Shown: piece by piece, positions 14,999 through 24,295 of the stretch | Position numbering within the stretch: position 1 is the stretch's first letter | Layout: each line of letters begins with the position of its first letter | Origin: Rhodospirillaceae bacterium | Lineage (GTDB): Bacteria > Pseudomonadota > Alphaproteobacteria > GCA-2731375 | Length of the DNA stretch: 36,867 nt | Direction of reading: 5' to 3' | Assembly: GCA_018667855.1 (NCBI GenBank) | Contig: JABIRL010000158.1 | Span: forward strand, 1-36,867 | The notes under the pieces: generated by a model | The model's input: only the letters and a program-made list of their open reading frames with translations | Databases searched by the model: none | What the model was told of the DNA's origin: nothing | Translations under genes and position numbers: made by a program

Positions 14999-16502
14999 CG
15001 GGATAATGGCCCGCCGCTTCAAGATTGGAGAACTTGGTAAACTCGCGTTCGAACTGCAGGCGCACGGTGCCGGTGGGGCCATGGCGCTGCTTGCCGATGA
15101 TCACTTCGGCGATGCCATGGATTTGATCCGCCTTCTCCAGCCATTTGGCGTGATCGGGGGTGTCTGGTTCGGGTTGCTTCCATTCGTGATAATATTCTTC
15201 CCGATAAACGAACATCACCACATCGGCGTCCTGCTCGATGGAGCCTGATTCCCTGAGATCCGACAATAAGGGGCGTTTATCTTCGCGAGACTCCACCTGC
15301 CGCGACAGCTGGCTCAACGCCAGGACGGGAATATCAAGTTCCTTCGCCAGGGCTTTCAGGCCCTGGGTAATTTCGGAAATCTCCTGGACGCGGTTCTCGG
15401 CCCCCCGCCCCGTACCGCGCAGCAACTGCAAATAGTCAACCACCACCAGACCAAGGTCGTGCTGTCGCATCAGCCGCCGCGACCGGGTGCGTAATGCGGA
15501 AATCGTCAGGGCCGGCGTGTCGTCAATATAAAGCGGCGCCTGTTCAATAGCCTGAGTGGCGGACACCATACGGGAAAATTCGTCTTCGGATATGTCACCG
15601 CGGCGGATTTTCTCCGAATTGATACGGGACTGCTCGGCCAACAAACGAGTGGCGAGTTGCTCGGCGGACATTTCAAGGCTGAAGAACGCCACGACCGCGC
15701 CGTCCACCACTTTTTCCTGCCCGTCTTCCATCTTCTTCCGCTTAATATTATGCGCCGCATGGAAGGCGATGTTGGCGGCCAGGGACGATTTTCCCATGGC
15801 GGGCCGCCCCGCCAGAATGACCAAATCAGAGGGGTGCAGACCGCCTAATTTCTGATCCAGATCGACCAGGCCGGAGGATACCCCCATCATCTGGCCGTCC
15901 CGGTTGTACGCCGCTTCCGCCATGTTGATGGCCGATGCCAGGACCCTGTCGAACGACAATGGCCCCCGGTCGGTTTGACCGTGTTCCGCCAGCTCGAACA
16001 AATTCTGTTCGGCGACTTCGATCTGATCGCCGGCCTCAACCTCCACGTCCGCCTCATAGGCCTGATTGACCATTGCTTCGCCGATCTCGATCAGGCCCCG
16101 GCGCAAGGCCAGATCAAAGATCGCCCGGCCATAATGCTGGGCGTTGATCACCGAGACGGCGGCGCCCGCCAGGCGGGCCAGATATTGCGCCCCGCCAACT
16201 TCGGCCAGGGCCTCGTCCTGATCAAAGAAATACTTCAGGGTCACGGGGTTGGCGATCTGGCCCCGCTCGATCAGCTTCAGGGCAGCGGCAAAGATGCGCT
16301 GGTGGCCCGGCTCCTGAAAATGTTCGGGGCGCAGGAAATCGGTTACCCGGGAGGCCGCTTCGTTGTTGACCAGGATCGCACCCAGCAGGGCCTGTTCGGC
16401 TTCCAGATTGGCGGGCGGCGCACGATAGGCGACGCCCTGCTCATCAATCTCAGGGTCGCCGATGGTTGCCAGGATGGGGCCGTTTGTACTGTCTGTGCTC
16501 AT
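14985..16502 (-). CDS. dnaB: Replicative DNA helicase
   Basis: A 505-residue DnaB hexameric helicase that unwinds DNA at the replication fork. The N-terminal DnaB domain has P-P-x-N-L-E-A-E-Q-A-L-L-G-A at about 29-42. The C-terminal RecA-like ATPase has Walker A G-R-P-A-M-G-K-S-S and the V-V-D-Y-L-Q-L Walker B, and the conserved S-D-L-R-E-S-G-S-I-E-Q-D-A-D motif. Its length is normal and no intein is present. It is the first gene of the dnaB-alr-mlaEF-radA-cvpA-purF-SDR cluster. ATG 16502 has no strong ribosome site. Confidence 0.97.
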   Translation of the reverse strand: MSTDSTNGPILATIGDPEIDEQGVAYRAPPANLEAEQALLGAILVNNEAASRVTDFLRPEHFQEPGHQRIFAAALKLIERGQIANPVTLKYFFDQDEALAEVGGAQYLARLAGAAVSVINAQHYGRAIFDLALRRGLIEIGEAMVNQAYEADVEVEAGDQIEVAEQNLFELAEHGQTDRGPLSFDRVLASAINMAEAAYNRDGQMMGVSSGLVDLDQKLGGLHPSDLVILAGRPAMGKSSLAANIAFHAAHNIKRKKMEDGQEKVVDGAVVAFFSLEMSAEQLATRLLAEQSRINSEKIRRGDISEDEFSRMVSATQAIEQAPLYIDDTPALTISALRTRSRRLMRQHDLGLVVVDYLQLLRGTGRGAENRVQEISEITQGLKALAKELDIPVLALSQLSRQVESREDKRPLLSDLRESGSIEQDADVVMFVYREEYYHEWKQPEPDTPDHAKWLEKADQIHGIAEVIIGKQRHGPTGTVRLQFEREFTKFSNLEAAGHYPDAHH

Positions 16503-16692
16503 ATGCTGGGCAACCTATCACGGCGAAACGTCGCGGTTCTCCGAAAGCTGTGGAAAAGCGGTTCAGGTATCCCATGAATTGCGTGCATAACCGATCTTGG
16601 GCCATGAATTCATGTGGCTTTTCGGAGTTCCTACAAACTGTTCGACAGTCCGAATTAATGCCTGTCGATGGGCAATAGTGGCGTCATTTGTT

Positions 16693-17940
16693 TCAAGCCG
16701 CGCGCGAATCGGATTTGGCATCCTGGCGCGCCCGCCGGCGTTCTTCGTCAAAGATGTAATCACGGGTTTCGGGCAGGGCATCGGCCTGCTTGGCTAGCTG
16801 CACCTGAAACACCACATGCCCGCCATGGCGGAATGTGACCTCGCTGCCGCACAAATAAACATCCCACATGCGATAGAACTGTTCGTCGAAAAGCTCCAGA
16901 ACCCGCTCCCGGTTGGCATAAAACCGTTGCCGCCATTGGCGCAGGGTTTCGGCATACTGCAAGCGGAAAACTTCCACGTCCGTGATGTACATATTGGCTT
17001 TTTCCACCGCCGCCGAAATCTCGGAGAGCGAGGGGCTGTAACCGCCCGGGAAAATATATTTGTTGATCCAGGGGTTGGTGGCGCCGGGGCCGTCGGCCCG
17101 TCCGATGGTGTGCAGGACCGCGATGCCATCGTCGGCCAGCAAATCCCGCACCTTGTTGAAGAATTCGCCATAATGGCCGACGCCCACATGTTCAAACATC
17201 CCGACCGAAACAATGCGGTCAAACGGCCCTTCGACGGCGCGGTAGTCTTGCAGATCAAAGGTGACAAAACCCGCCAGTCCGGCCTGTGCCGCCCGTTCCC
17301 GGGATACTTTGTGTTGTTCTTCCGACAGGGTTACCCCGTGCACCGTGACATGTTCCTGTTGCGCCAGATGCAGCCCCATGCCGCCCCACCCCGAGCCGAT
17401 ATCCAGCACCCGTTGCCCCGGCTGCAGCATCAGTTTCGCCGCCAGATGCTGTTTCTTGCGCAATTGCGCCGTCTCCAGATCATCATCCGGGGATTGAAAG
17501 TAAGCACAGGAATATTGCCGGTCGGCATCCAGGAACAGATCGTACAATGTGCCGGTCAAATCATAGTGGCGCGCCACATTGCTACGGGCCCGGCTGGCCG
17601 GGTTGTATTGCCGCAGGCGGCGCCCGGTTTCCCGCAGCGGCGTGATGATAAATCTTTGCAGCCAATGGTCCGGCTGCCGCCAACCGATATTCAAGGCGAT
17701 CAGATCAAGGAAATCATACAGGTCGCCATCCTCAACCGTCGGCGTGCCGTCGGCGACGGCCTCGCCGGTGTGGAGCATGGGGTTGATAAACAGCTTCCAG
17801 TGCAGGGCGCGGGCATGCAGGCGGATGGTTACTTCCGATCCATCCCGCTGGCCTTTAAAGCGGTGGCGGCGGCCATTTGCATCAATGACTGTCAAGCAGC
17901 CGGTATGAATCAGACGTCTCAAAAATCCAGCTAAAAGCAT
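16693..17940 (-). CDS. cfa: Cyclopropane-fatty-acyl-phospholipid synthase family methyltransferase
   Basis: A 415-residue protein. The N-terminal region (about 1-110) is the lipid-binding part of the CFA family and the C-terminal part is a Rossmann methyltransferase with the SAM loop V-L-D-I-G-S-G-W-G-G, the Y-S-C-A-Y-F and E-H-V-G motifs and an R-L-Q-Y-A-E-T-L segment typical of the family. It should add a methylene group from SAM to double bonds in membrane lipid acyl chains; related enzymes have other roles, so the exact product is inferred. ATG 17940 follows GAGG at 7 nt. It lies between rplI and dnaB. Confidence 0.9.
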   Translation of the reverse strand: MLLAGFLRRLIHTGCLTVIDANGRRHRFKGQRDGSEVTIRLHARALHWKLFINPMLHTGEAVADGTPTVEDGDLYDFLDLIALNIGWRQPDHWLQRFIITPLRETGRRLRQYNPASRARSNVARHYDLTGTLYDLFLDADRQYSCAYFQSPDDDLETAQLRKKQHLAAKLMLQPGQRVLDIGSGWGGMGLHLAQQEHVTVHGVTLSEEQHKVSRERAAQAGLAGFVTFDLQDYRAVEGPFDRIVSVGMFEHVGVGHYGEFFNKVRDLLADDGIAVLHTIGRADGPGATNPWINKYIFPGGYSPSLSEISAAVEKANMYITDVEVFRLQYAETLRQWRQRFYANRERVLELFDEQFYRMWDVYLCGSEVTFRHGGHVVFQVQLAKQADALPETRDYIFDEERRRARQDAKSDSRAA

Positions 17941-17984
17941 GATCAACCTCGTCGCGCTGCGATACTCTGTGATGGGTCCCTTTC

Positions 17985-18012
17985 AAAACATCCGCGACCG
18001 ACGTCGCGGATG
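17985..18012 (-). terminator. Perfect 10-bp inverted repeat, possible second terminator
   Basis: CATCCGCGAC (17989-17998) and GTCGCGGATG (18003-18012) are perfect inverted copies around CGAC. Read on the minus strand, the hairpin is followed by TTTTG, so it could act as a second terminator for the ribosomal operon. It also lies just upstream of cfa and could instead be a regulatory palindrome. Confidence 0.45.
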
Positions 18013-18085
18013 ACAAAAATGTTAGCTCAAACCCGGAGCGGGGGTAAAGTTTTTTTCGGTTATGACAAATTATTGCGGCAGAACG

Positions 18086-18120
18086 AAAAAAAGAGGCGGC
18101 GCGGTAACCCGCACCACCTC
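18086..18120 (-). terminator. Intrinsic terminator of the ribosomal protein operon
   Basis: On the minus strand, GAGGTGGTGCGG (18120-18109) pairs with CCGCGCCGCCTC (18104-18093) over 12 bp with two G-U pairs and a GTTA loop, followed at once by seven T (18092-18086). It starts 25 nt after the rplI stop. Confidence 0.9.
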
Positions 18121-18145
18121 CAATCGATATTTTGCGCGACGGGCG

Positions 18146-18766
18146 TCAGTCTTCTTCGTCTGACCCGCCCTCGCCGTCATCTTCGGTGATTTCCGCGGCC
18201 TCTTCCTCCGCCTCGCCGTCTTCGGCTTCAGTCTCTTCTTCGACCGCTTCCATCTCGAAAATATCATCATCGTCGTCGTCGGCCAGGACATCTTCGCCGG
18301 CGGCCTGACGTTCGGCCTCCGCTTCCGACCGGGCTACGTTGGCGATGACCTCAACATGGACTTCCGGATGCAAATTGACTTGTACCGGATGCAGGCCCAG
18401 GGTTTTAATCGGCTGGTTCAGAACGATCTGATTACGCGCCACCTTATAGCCGACACCGTCCAGACCTTCCACGACATCGCGGGCCTGGACCGATCCGTAC
18501 AACTGGCCGGACTCGCCGGCCTGCCGGATGACGACAAATGTCGCATCCTGCATGGCGGTCGAGACTCCCTGCGCCTCGCCCCGGCGTTCCAGGTTGCGCG
18601 CCTCCAGCTCGACACGTCGTTCCTCGAACGAGGCCAGATTGGCGGCCGTGGCGCGCTGGGCCTTGCCCTGGGGCAACAGGTAGTTTCGGGCGTAACCATT
18701 CTTGACACTGACCACCTCGCCCATCTGGCCAAGTGATTCAATTCGTTCCAACAGGACGACGTCCAT
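18146..18766 (-). CDS. rplI: Ribosomal protein bL9 with a long acidic tail
   Basis: A 206-residue protein of the large ribosomal subunit. Residues 1 to about 150 match bL9: the N-terminal [13 protein letters not shown] motif, G-Y-A-R-N-Y-L-L-P, and the C-terminal domain ending near H-P-E-V-H-V-E-V. The last about 55 residues are an added tail made mostly of Asp and Glu, with a run of six Asp, and look disordered. ATG 18766 shares its A with the TAA stop of the DUF2232 gene and has AGAGAGGA upstream. An intrinsic terminator follows. Confidence 0.96.
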   Translation of the reverse strand: MDVVLLERIESLGQMGEVVSVKNGYARNYLLPQGKAQRATAANLASFEERRVELEARNLERRGEAQGVSTAMQDATFVVIRQAGESGQLYGSVQARDVVEGLDGVGYKVARNQIVLNQPIKTLGLHPVQVNLHPEVHVEVIANVARSEAEAERQAAGEDVLADDDDDDIFEMEAVEEETEAEDGEAEEEAAEITEDDGEGGSDEED

Positions 18767-19698
18767 TATTCCTCTCTTTCGGCGTTATCGCCGGAGTTAT
18801 CTAATTTTTTTCCGCCACGCAAGCGCAGCAATGCTTTCAAAAGGCCCAAGCCCGCGACCAGCACCGGCAGGGGCCACATTAACAAAAGTCCGTAAAACAG
18901 GATCAGCATGATCCAACGGGCCTTCCACGACCGGAAAAAGTCGTGAACAACGCCCAAACCGAGGAGGAAATACGGCACAATGGCGATCGCTGCAAGGGTT
19001 TTACCAATCACCCCGATCAGTCCGTCCATGGTGGACAATGCCAAAGCCACCGCCAACACCCCGATCCAGGCCGCCGGCAGCTTGATTTCCGCCATTTTTG
19101 GGGTTGATCGCAGGTTCTGACCGAAGCGCACCAACAGTCCCTGAGCCAGAATTCCATTGAAAATCAAACCCAGAATCCAGGACACGGCGAAAAATGCCGG
19201 AACATAATCGGCCAGGGACATCAGCATGTCCTGTTGTTCGGGTACGGGCAGCTGGTTCGCAAATGGTTCGATCACCAGGCGGATTTGTGTCAACAGGCCA
19301 TCGCCAAACAGGCTCAGCCCAACCACCATGACGGCCAGCCCAGCCATGGCGATGCCGGACAACCACAGCAGCAACTGCCCGGCCGGATACCAGTGAACCA
19401 CGCCCTGGCCGTCGGTTCGCGACATCAAAGCCTGGCGGCTCAGGATAATTATGGGCAATCCATAGACCAGAACCTGGATCATCGCATATAGGGGCCCGGC
19501 CAGCGGTACGCTCAAAACCCCGACCACCAACACGGCAACCACTGCGCCCTGCAGACCCATGCCAAGGCCGACCAGAAACAACGGCAGCGGCGCGATATAG
19601 GCCAGTATCAGGGCGCCGGGGCCCGGCAGGATGGCGGCGGACTGCAACAGGCCGCTTACCAGGCCCGCGGTTACCGCTATGAGATAAAATTGCACCAT
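18766..19698 (-). CDS. DUF2232 family membrane protein
   Basis: A 310-residue protein with about eight hydrophobic segments, matching the DUF2232 (YybS-like) membrane family that lies between rpsR and rplI in many alphaproteobacteria. Its function is not known. ATG 19698 lies close after AAGGA; in-frame TTG 19731 would add 11 residues. It overlaps the rplI start by one base (TAATG), so the two are probably translated together. The tail after the last helix is charged. Confidence 0.85.
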   Translation of the reverse strand: MVQFYLIAVTAGLVSGLLQSAAILPGPGALILAYIAPLPLFLVGLGMGLQGAVVAVLVVGVLSVPLAGPLYAMIQVLVYGLPIIILSRQALMSRTDGQGVVHWYPAGQLLLWLSGIAMAGLAVMVVGLSLFGDGLLTQIRLVIEPFANQLPVPEQQDMLMSLADYVPAFFAVSWILGLIFNGILAQGLLVRFGQNLRSTPKMAEIKLPAAWIGVLAVALALSTMDGLIGVIGKTLAAIAIVPYFLLGLGVVHDFFRSWKARWIMLILFYGLLLMWPLPVLVAGLGLLKALLRLRGGKKLDNSGDNAEREE

Positions 19699-19790
19699 TG
19701 TCCTTGGCCCGTCGGCTCTCACCCGGGACAACTACTTCGTCCGCCGGGCTACGGCAAAACGCTTAAGATATGAAGCCGGAACAGCCGTTC

Positions 19791-20048
19791 CTACTGCAGA
19801 ACGAAAGGCAGTAGCGCCAAGATCCGCGCCCGCTTAATGGCCCGGGACAACTCCCGCTGTTTCTTGGCTGATACGGCGGTGATCCGGCTGGGTACGATCT
19901 TGCCCCGCTCGGACAGATAACGCTGCAACAGCCTGACGTCCTTGTAGTCGATCTTGGGTGAATTGGCGCCCGAAAAAGGACAGGTCTTGCGCCGGCGATA
20001 GAACGGCCGCCGCAGGGGAAGTTGGGAAATTCTGACATCCTGGGCCAT
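19791..20048 (-). CDS. rpsR: Ribosomal protein bS18
   Basis: An 85-residue protein of the small ribosomal subunit. It has R-R-K-T-C-P-F near the N-terminus, [21 protein letters not shown] and the basic R-A-I-K-R-A-R-x-L-A-L-L-P-F end, as usual for the family. ATG 20048 lies 2 nt after the rpsF stop, the classic rpsF-rpsR order; bS6 and bS18 bind each other in the ribosome. Confidence 0.98.
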   Translation of the reverse strand: MAQDVRISQLPLRRPFYRRRKTCPFSGANSPKIDYKDVRLLQRYLSERGKIVPSRITAVSAKKQRELSRAIKRARILALLPFVLQ

Positions 20049-20050
20049 GA

Positions 20051-20539
20051 TTAATCCTCGACGCTTTCCGCACTTGCAGTGCTTTCACTCTTTTCGGCGT
20101 TTTCGCCGCCGGCCTGTTCGGGTTGATCTTCACGGCGCGGCCGGTCGTCGCGGTCACGGCCGCCCCGCTCGCCCCGGTCGCCCCTCTCGCCACGTTCGCC
20201 GCGGCCACCGCGGCCGCCTCTAGATTGCATCATGGCGGAGGGGCCTTCCTCCAATTCCTCGACGCGGACGGTCATGTAGCGAATGACGTCCTCGTGGATG
20301 CGCATGTTGCGCTCCAGCTCCAGCACCGCATCGGATGGCGCATCCAGGTTCATCAAAACATAATGACCCTTGCGGTTCTTCTTGATGCGATAGGTGAGGC
20401 CGCGCACGCCCCAATATTCGGTCTTGGCCACCTCGCCGCCATTATCGGCCACAAGCTTGGTGAATTCCTCGGTCATGGTATCGACCTGCTGGGATGAAAC
20501 ATCCTGGCGCGCGATGAAAACGTTTTCGTATAACGGCAT
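20051..20539 (-). CDS. rpsF: Ribosomal protein bS6 with a charged Arg/Gly-rich tail
   Basis: A 162-residue protein. Residues 1 to about 97 are the bS6 fold ([11 protein letters not shown] start, [10 protein letters not shown] and G-H-Y-V-L-M-N). From about residue 104 there is a tail of R-G-G, R-G-E and R-G-D repeats, then an acidic Ser/Glu-rich end, probably disordered. ATG 20539 is chosen because it gives the family start; the frame is open to 20575. It is the first gene of rpsF-rpsR-DUF2232-rplI. Confidence 0.96.
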   Translation of the reverse strand: MPLYENVFIARQDVSSQQVDTMTEEFTKLVADNGGEVAKTEYWGVRGLTYRIKKNRKGHYVLMNLDAPSDAVLELERNMRIHEDVIRYMTVRVEELEEGPSAMMQSRGGRGGRGERGERGDRGERGGRDRDDRPRREDQPEQAGGENAEKSESTASAESVED

Positions 20540-20596
20540 CTTTATCCGTTGCTCCTTCGGTATGGTCGGCGGCATCCCTAAGCGATTACTGTGGAT

Positions 20597-20614
20597 ACCC
20601 TGCGGACGTAGGGT
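20597..20614 (-). promoter_or_regulatory. rpsF: Hairpin in the rpsF leader, possible S6:S18 autoregulatory site
   Basis: On the minus strand ACCCT (20614-20610) pairs with AGGGT (20601-20597) around a loop containing CCGC, 58 nt before the rpsF start. In many bacteria the S6:S18 complex binds a structured leader with an exposed CCG. This is a weak resemblance only; the full motif was not modelled. Confidence 0.3.
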
Positions 20615-20753
20615 TGGTACGCCCGACCGAATGTGAATATTGTTGGATCGCGTTGATCCGCTATTTCAATTAAGTCACCCGCCCGAAATTCCGGGCAAGG
20701 CGCGGCATATATACACATATGCGGCACCGGTGCAAGTGATGCCACCGGCCGGC

Positions 20754-20781
20754 TTGACAGGCCCCGATCACCCTTTATGAC
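20754..20781 (+). promoter_or_regulatory. fabD: Sigma70-type promoter of fabD
   Basis: A perfect -35 TTGACA (20754-20759), a 16-bp spacer and TATGAC (20776-20781) as -10, 38 nt before the fabD ATG. It lies in the divergent region shared with rpsF, which also holds the palindrome GCACCGGTGC (20724-20733). Confidence 0.6.
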
Positions 20782-20819
20782 TGATACTGAAATTGATGGT
20801 AACAGTATGGGAGGGGGCC

Positions 20820-21761
20820 ATGGCGCGCGCCTTTGTATTTCCGGGTCAAGGTAGTCAGGCCGTCGGCATGGGCAAGGAGCTTTCCGAGGCCCTGCCGACC
20901 GCGCGGGCGGTGTTCGAGGAGGTCGATGAAGCGTTGAGCCAGAACCTCTCGCGCCTGATGTTCGAGGGCCCGATCGAGGAATTGACCCTAACCGAGAACG
21001 CTCAACCCGCCCTGATGGCCATGAGCCTGGCCGTAACCCGTGTGCTGCGCCAGGACGGCGGCATGGAGTTCGGTAAGCATTGCCAGTTTGTCGCCGGGCA
21101 TTCATTGGGGGAATATTCCGCCCTCTGCGCAGCCGACGCCTTGGCCCTGGATGCCACGGCTCAGCTGCTGAAAAAGCGCGGTCAGGCCATGCAACAGGCC
21201 GTGCCCGTGGGCCAGGGCACCATGGCGGCGTTGCTGGGTTTGGATTTCGAAGCCGCGGCCGGTGTCGCAGCGGATGCGGCGCAGGGCCAGGTCTGCGATG
21301 TGGCCAATGACAATGCGCCGGGTCAGGTGGTGGTCAGCGGCAATGTGGAGGCGGTGGAACGGGCCGTGGAATTGGCCAAGGACAGGGGCGCCAGGCGGCC
21401 CATGCTGCTGCCGGTCAGCGCGCCCTTTCATTGCGCCTTGATGCAGCCGGCCGCCGATATCATGGCCGAGGCCCTGGAAATATCGCCCCCCATTGCGCCG
21501 GCGGTGCCGTTGGTCGCCAACGTGGCGGCGGCGGCGGTCTCCGATCCCGATGAAATTCGCGATCTACTGGTACGGCAGGTGACATCCATGGTGCGCTGGC
21601 GGGAATCGGTGCTGTATATGCGCGACCAGGATGTCGATAATCTGGTCGAATTAGGTGCTGGAAAGGTCCTCACCACCATGTTGAAACGTATCGACAAGGA
21701 GGTTTCCGGTCAGGCCGTCAATTCGCCGGAGGATATCGAAGCTTTTCTCAAAACTATGTAA
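20820..21761 (+). CDS. fabD: Malonyl-CoA:ACP transacylase
   Basis: A 313-residue enzyme that moves malonyl groups from CoA to acyl carrier protein for fatty acid synthesis. It has F-P-G-Q-G-S-Q at 7-13, the active-site serine S95 in G-H-S-L-G-E and the catalytic histidine H204 in A-P-F-H. GGAGGGGG upstream of ATG 20820 fixes the start; the frame is open to 20793. It is the first gene of fabD-fabG-acpP-fabF-mltG. Confidence 0.98.
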   Translation: MARAFVFPGQGSQAVGMGKELSEALPTARAVFEEVDEALSQNLSRLMFEGPIEELTLTENAQPALMAMSLAVTRVLRQDGGMEFGKHCQFVAGHSLGEYSALCAADALALDATAQLLKKRGQAMQQAVPVGQGTMAALLGLDFEAAAGVAADAAQGQVCDVANDNAPGQVVVSGNVEAVERAVELAKDRGARRPMLLPVSAPFHCALMQPAADIMAEALEISPPIAPAVPLVANVAAAAVSDPDEIRDLLVRQVTSMVRWRESVLYMRDQDVDNLVELGAGKVLTTMLKRIDKEVSGQAVNSPEDIEAFLKTM

Positions 21762-21797
21762 TCAGGCCTTATCAGCTCATTCAGGGAACCACGAGCC

Positions 21798-22535
21798 ATG
21801 TTCGATCTTTCAGGAAAGTCCGCTCTTGTCACCGGTGCTTCGGGCGGTATTGGCGGCGCCATAGCCCGGCAGTTGCACGGCGCCGGGGCCGCCGTCGGCC
21901 TATCGGGGACTCGTGTTGATGCCTTACAGGCCCTGGCCGACGACCTGGGCGCGCGTTGCGCGGTGCTGCCATGTGATTTGGCCGATGGCGAGGCCGTGGG
22001 CGCCTTGATCGGCCGGACGGATGAAGCCCTGGGCGCGGTTGACATCGTCATCAACAACGCCGGCTTGACGCGGGACAACCTTGCCATGCGCCTCAAGGAT
22101 GAGGATTGGGAGCAGGTCATGGCGGTAAATCTGACGGCGGCCTTTCGCCTTTCCAAGGCGGCATTGCGCGGCATGATGAAACGGCGCTGGGGCCGAATCG
22201 TCAATATCACCTCCGTGGTCGGGGTCATGGGTAATGCCGGGCAAACCAACTATGCCGCCTCCAAGGCGGGCATCATCGGCTTCTCGAAATCTTTGGCGCA
22301 AGAGGTCGCCTCGCGCAATATTACCGTCAATTGTTTGGCGCCGGGCTTCATCCAGACGCCGATGACCGATGCCTTGGACGAAACGCAACGGCAAGCGCTG
22401 TTGGCTGGTATCCCCGCGGGGCGGCTGGGCGTGGTTGAAGATATTGCCGCCGGCGCCTTATATTTGGCCAGCGACGAGGCCGCATATGTGACCGGCCAGA
22501 CGCTCCACATCAATGGCGGCATGGCAATGATCTAG
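21798..22535 (+). CDS. fabG: 3-oxoacyl-ACP reductase
   Basis: A 245-residue SDR that reduces 3-oxoacyl-ACP with NADPH in the fatty acid elongation cycle. It has T-G-A-S-G-G-I-G at 12-19, N-N-A-G at 86-89, S139, Y152-x3-K156 and the FabG-type C-terminus T-G-Q-T-L-H-I-N-G-G. It lies 36 nt after fabD and before acpP, the normal fab order, which makes the FabG call much firmer than for the two other SDRs here. Confidence 0.97.
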   Translation: MFDLSGKSALVTGASGGIGGAIARQLHGAGAAVGLSGTRVDALQALADDLGARCAVLPCDLADGEAVGALIGRTDEALGAVDIVINNAGLTRDNLAMRLKDEDWEQVMAVNLTAAFRLSKAALRGMMKRRWGRIVNITSVVGVMGNAGQTNYAASKAGIIGFSKSLAQEVASRNITVNCLAPGFIQTPMTDALDETQRQALLAGIPAGRLGVVEDIAAGALYLASDEAAYVTGQTLHINGGMAMI

Positions 22536-22558
22536 GATGGTGAAGACTGCCGTCAAAT

Positions 22559-22564
22559 TTGACA
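22559..22564 (+). promoter_or_regulatory. acpP: Isolated TTGACA upstream of acpP, possible -35 box
   Basis: A perfect -35 hexamer lies in the 163-bp fabG-acpP gap, but the expected -10 position (TTTGCC at 22582-22587) is poor. acpP often has its own promoter because it is needed in high amounts, so a separate promoter is plausible, but the sequence does not prove it. Confidence 0.25.
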
Positions 22565-22698
22565 CAGTGAGGGTCTTGGCCTTTGCCAATGTTCATGCTA
22601 CCAAGCCCCGCCTTTCCCGGCTGGCACCTGCATGGGCCGGTATGGTAGAGACAGTGAATTGAGTTTTTTAAAATTGGACAGCGCGAAGGAATAAACAC

Positions 22699-22935
22699 AT
22701 GAGCGATACTGCCGATCGCGTAAAAAAGATCGTCGTTGAGCATCTCGGCGTGGAAGAAGATAAAGTTTCCGAAGGTGCTTCGTTTATTGACGACCTTGGC
22801 GCAGACAGCCTTGATACGGTTGAACTGGTGATGGCATTTGAAGAGGAATTCGGCATCGAAATTCCCGACGACGCCGCGGAAAAAATTGCCACCGTCAAGG
22901 ACGCCATTACTTTTATTGACGCCAACGCTTCCTGA
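22699..22935 (+). CDS. acpP: Acyl carrier protein
   Basis: A 78-residue acidic protein that carries growing acyl chains as thioesters. The phosphopantetheine attachment serine is S37 in [10 protein letters not shown], and the N-terminus and acidic recognition helix are typical. GAAGGAA ahead of ATG 22699 is a good ribosome site. It is flanked by fabG and fabF. Confidence 0.99.
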   Translation: MSDTADRVKKIVVEHLGVEEDKVSEGASFIDDLGADSLDTVELVMAFEEEFGIEIPDDAAEKIATVKDAITFIDANAS

Positions 22936-23018
22936 TCCCGGGTCCGCGCCGCCTTCCCTATAGCGGGCAGGCGGCGGCCCGGAAGGATAGTGTTGTATTG
23001 CGCCGACGGAGGCTGGAG

Positions 23019-24284
23019 ATGAGCGAACGCAGGGTCGTTGTCACCGGAATGGGTCTGGTCACGCCATTGGGTGTGGGGGTCGATGCCGTTTGGCAACGTC
23101 TATTGAATGCCGAGTCCGGGGCTGGTCGAATCAAGAAAATCGACACAACCGATTTGGCCGTCAACATCGCCTGCGAAGTTCCCCTGGGCGAGGCGGTGCC
23201 GGATTTCAATGCCGATTTCTGGGTGTCGCCAAAGGATCAACGCCGGATCGATGATTTCATCATCTTCGGTCTGTCGGCGGCGGAACAGGCCTTGGCGGAT
23301 GCGGAATGGAAGCCCGAGGGTGAGGAAGACCGCCTGCGCACGGGCCTTCTGGTCGGCTCCGGCATTGGCGGACTGCCGAGTATCGAAGCGGCGGCCATTA
23401 CCTTGCATGAGCGGGGACCGCGCCGGATCAGCCCGTTTTTCATTCCCGGCTCCCTGATCAACCTGCTGTCGGGCAATATCTCCATCAAATACGGTTTCAA
23501 GGGGCCCAATCATGCGGTGGTGACGGCATGCTCCACCGGTGCACATGCCATCGGCGATGCTGCCCGGCTGATCATGCTGGATGATGCGGATGTCATGGTC
23601 GCCGGCGGGGCGGAAGCGGCGATCTGCCGTCTTGGCATGGCCGGCTTCGCCGCCTGCAAGGCGCTGTCCACGGGCTTTCAGGACGAACCGACGCGGGCTT
23701 CCCGGCCATACGATAAGCAACGCGACGGCTTCGTCATGGGCGAGGGCTCGGGCATCGTGGTGTTGGAGGAATTGGAGCACGCCAAGGCCCGGGGTGCGAA
23801 AATTTATGCCGAAATTGCCGGTTATGGCCTGTCGGGGGATGCCCATCATATCACCGCGCCGGCGCCGGACGGCGACGGCGGCTTTCGCGCCATGCAAGCG
23901 GCCTTGAAACGATCCAAGCTGAACCCCGAAGACATCGACTACATCAACGCCCACGGCACCTCGACACCGCTCGGCGATGAGATCGAGGTTGGCGCCGTGA
24001 AGCGGTTGTTTGGCACCGCCGTGGATAATATGTCCATGTCATCGACCAAATCCGCGATCGGCCATCTGCTCGGCGCGGCGGGCAGCGTGGAAGCGATATT
24101 CTCCATTCTGGCCATGAACCAGGGCGTGGCGCCGCCGACCTTGAATTTGGATGAACCCTCGGACGGCCTGGATATTGATCTGGTTCCCCATACCGCGAAG
24201 GAGCGGACCATTCGGGCCGTTCTGTCGAACTCATTCGGCTTTGGCGGCACCAATGCCTCGCTGGTGCTGACCCCGGTAGATTAG
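23019..24284 (+). CDS. fabF: 3-oxoacyl-ACP synthase II
   Basis: A 421-residue condensing enzyme that extends acyl-ACP with malonyl-ACP. The thiolase-fold catalytic set is complete: C171 (T-A-C-S-T-G), H312 (A-H-G-T-S-T), K344 and H349 (A-I-G-H-L-L-G). ATG 23019 is chosen because GGAGG lies just upstream and M-S-E-R-R-V-V-V-T-G is the usual start; the frame is open to 22998. FabF ends 11 nt before mltG. Confidence 0.98.
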   Translation: MSERRVVVTGMGLVTPLGVGVDAVWQRLLNAESGAGRIKKIDTTDLAVNIACEVPLGEAVPDFNADFWVSPKDQRRIDDFIIFGLSAAEQALADAEWKPEGEEDRLRTGLLVGSGIGGLPSIEAAAITLHERGPRRISPFFIPGSLINLLSGNISIKYGFKGPNHAVVTACSTGAHAIGDAARLIMLDDADVMVAGGAEAAICRLGMAGFAACKALSTGFQDEPTRASRPYDKQRDGFVMGEGSGIVVLEELEHAKARGAKIYAEIAGYGLSGDAHHITAPAPDGDGGFRAMQAALKRSKLNPEDIDYINAHGTSTPLGDEIEVGAVKRLFGTAVDNMSMSSTKSAIGHLLGAAGSVEAIFSILAMNQGVAPPTLNLDEPSDGLDIDLVPHTAKERTIRAVLSNSFGFGGTNASLVLTPVD

Positions 24285-24295
24285 GCGATCGCGCC

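Noticed and set aside
15000-15082. Longer alr start within dnaB
   Set aside because: The additional residues are a shadow of the dnaB C-terminus and match nothing in alanine racemases.
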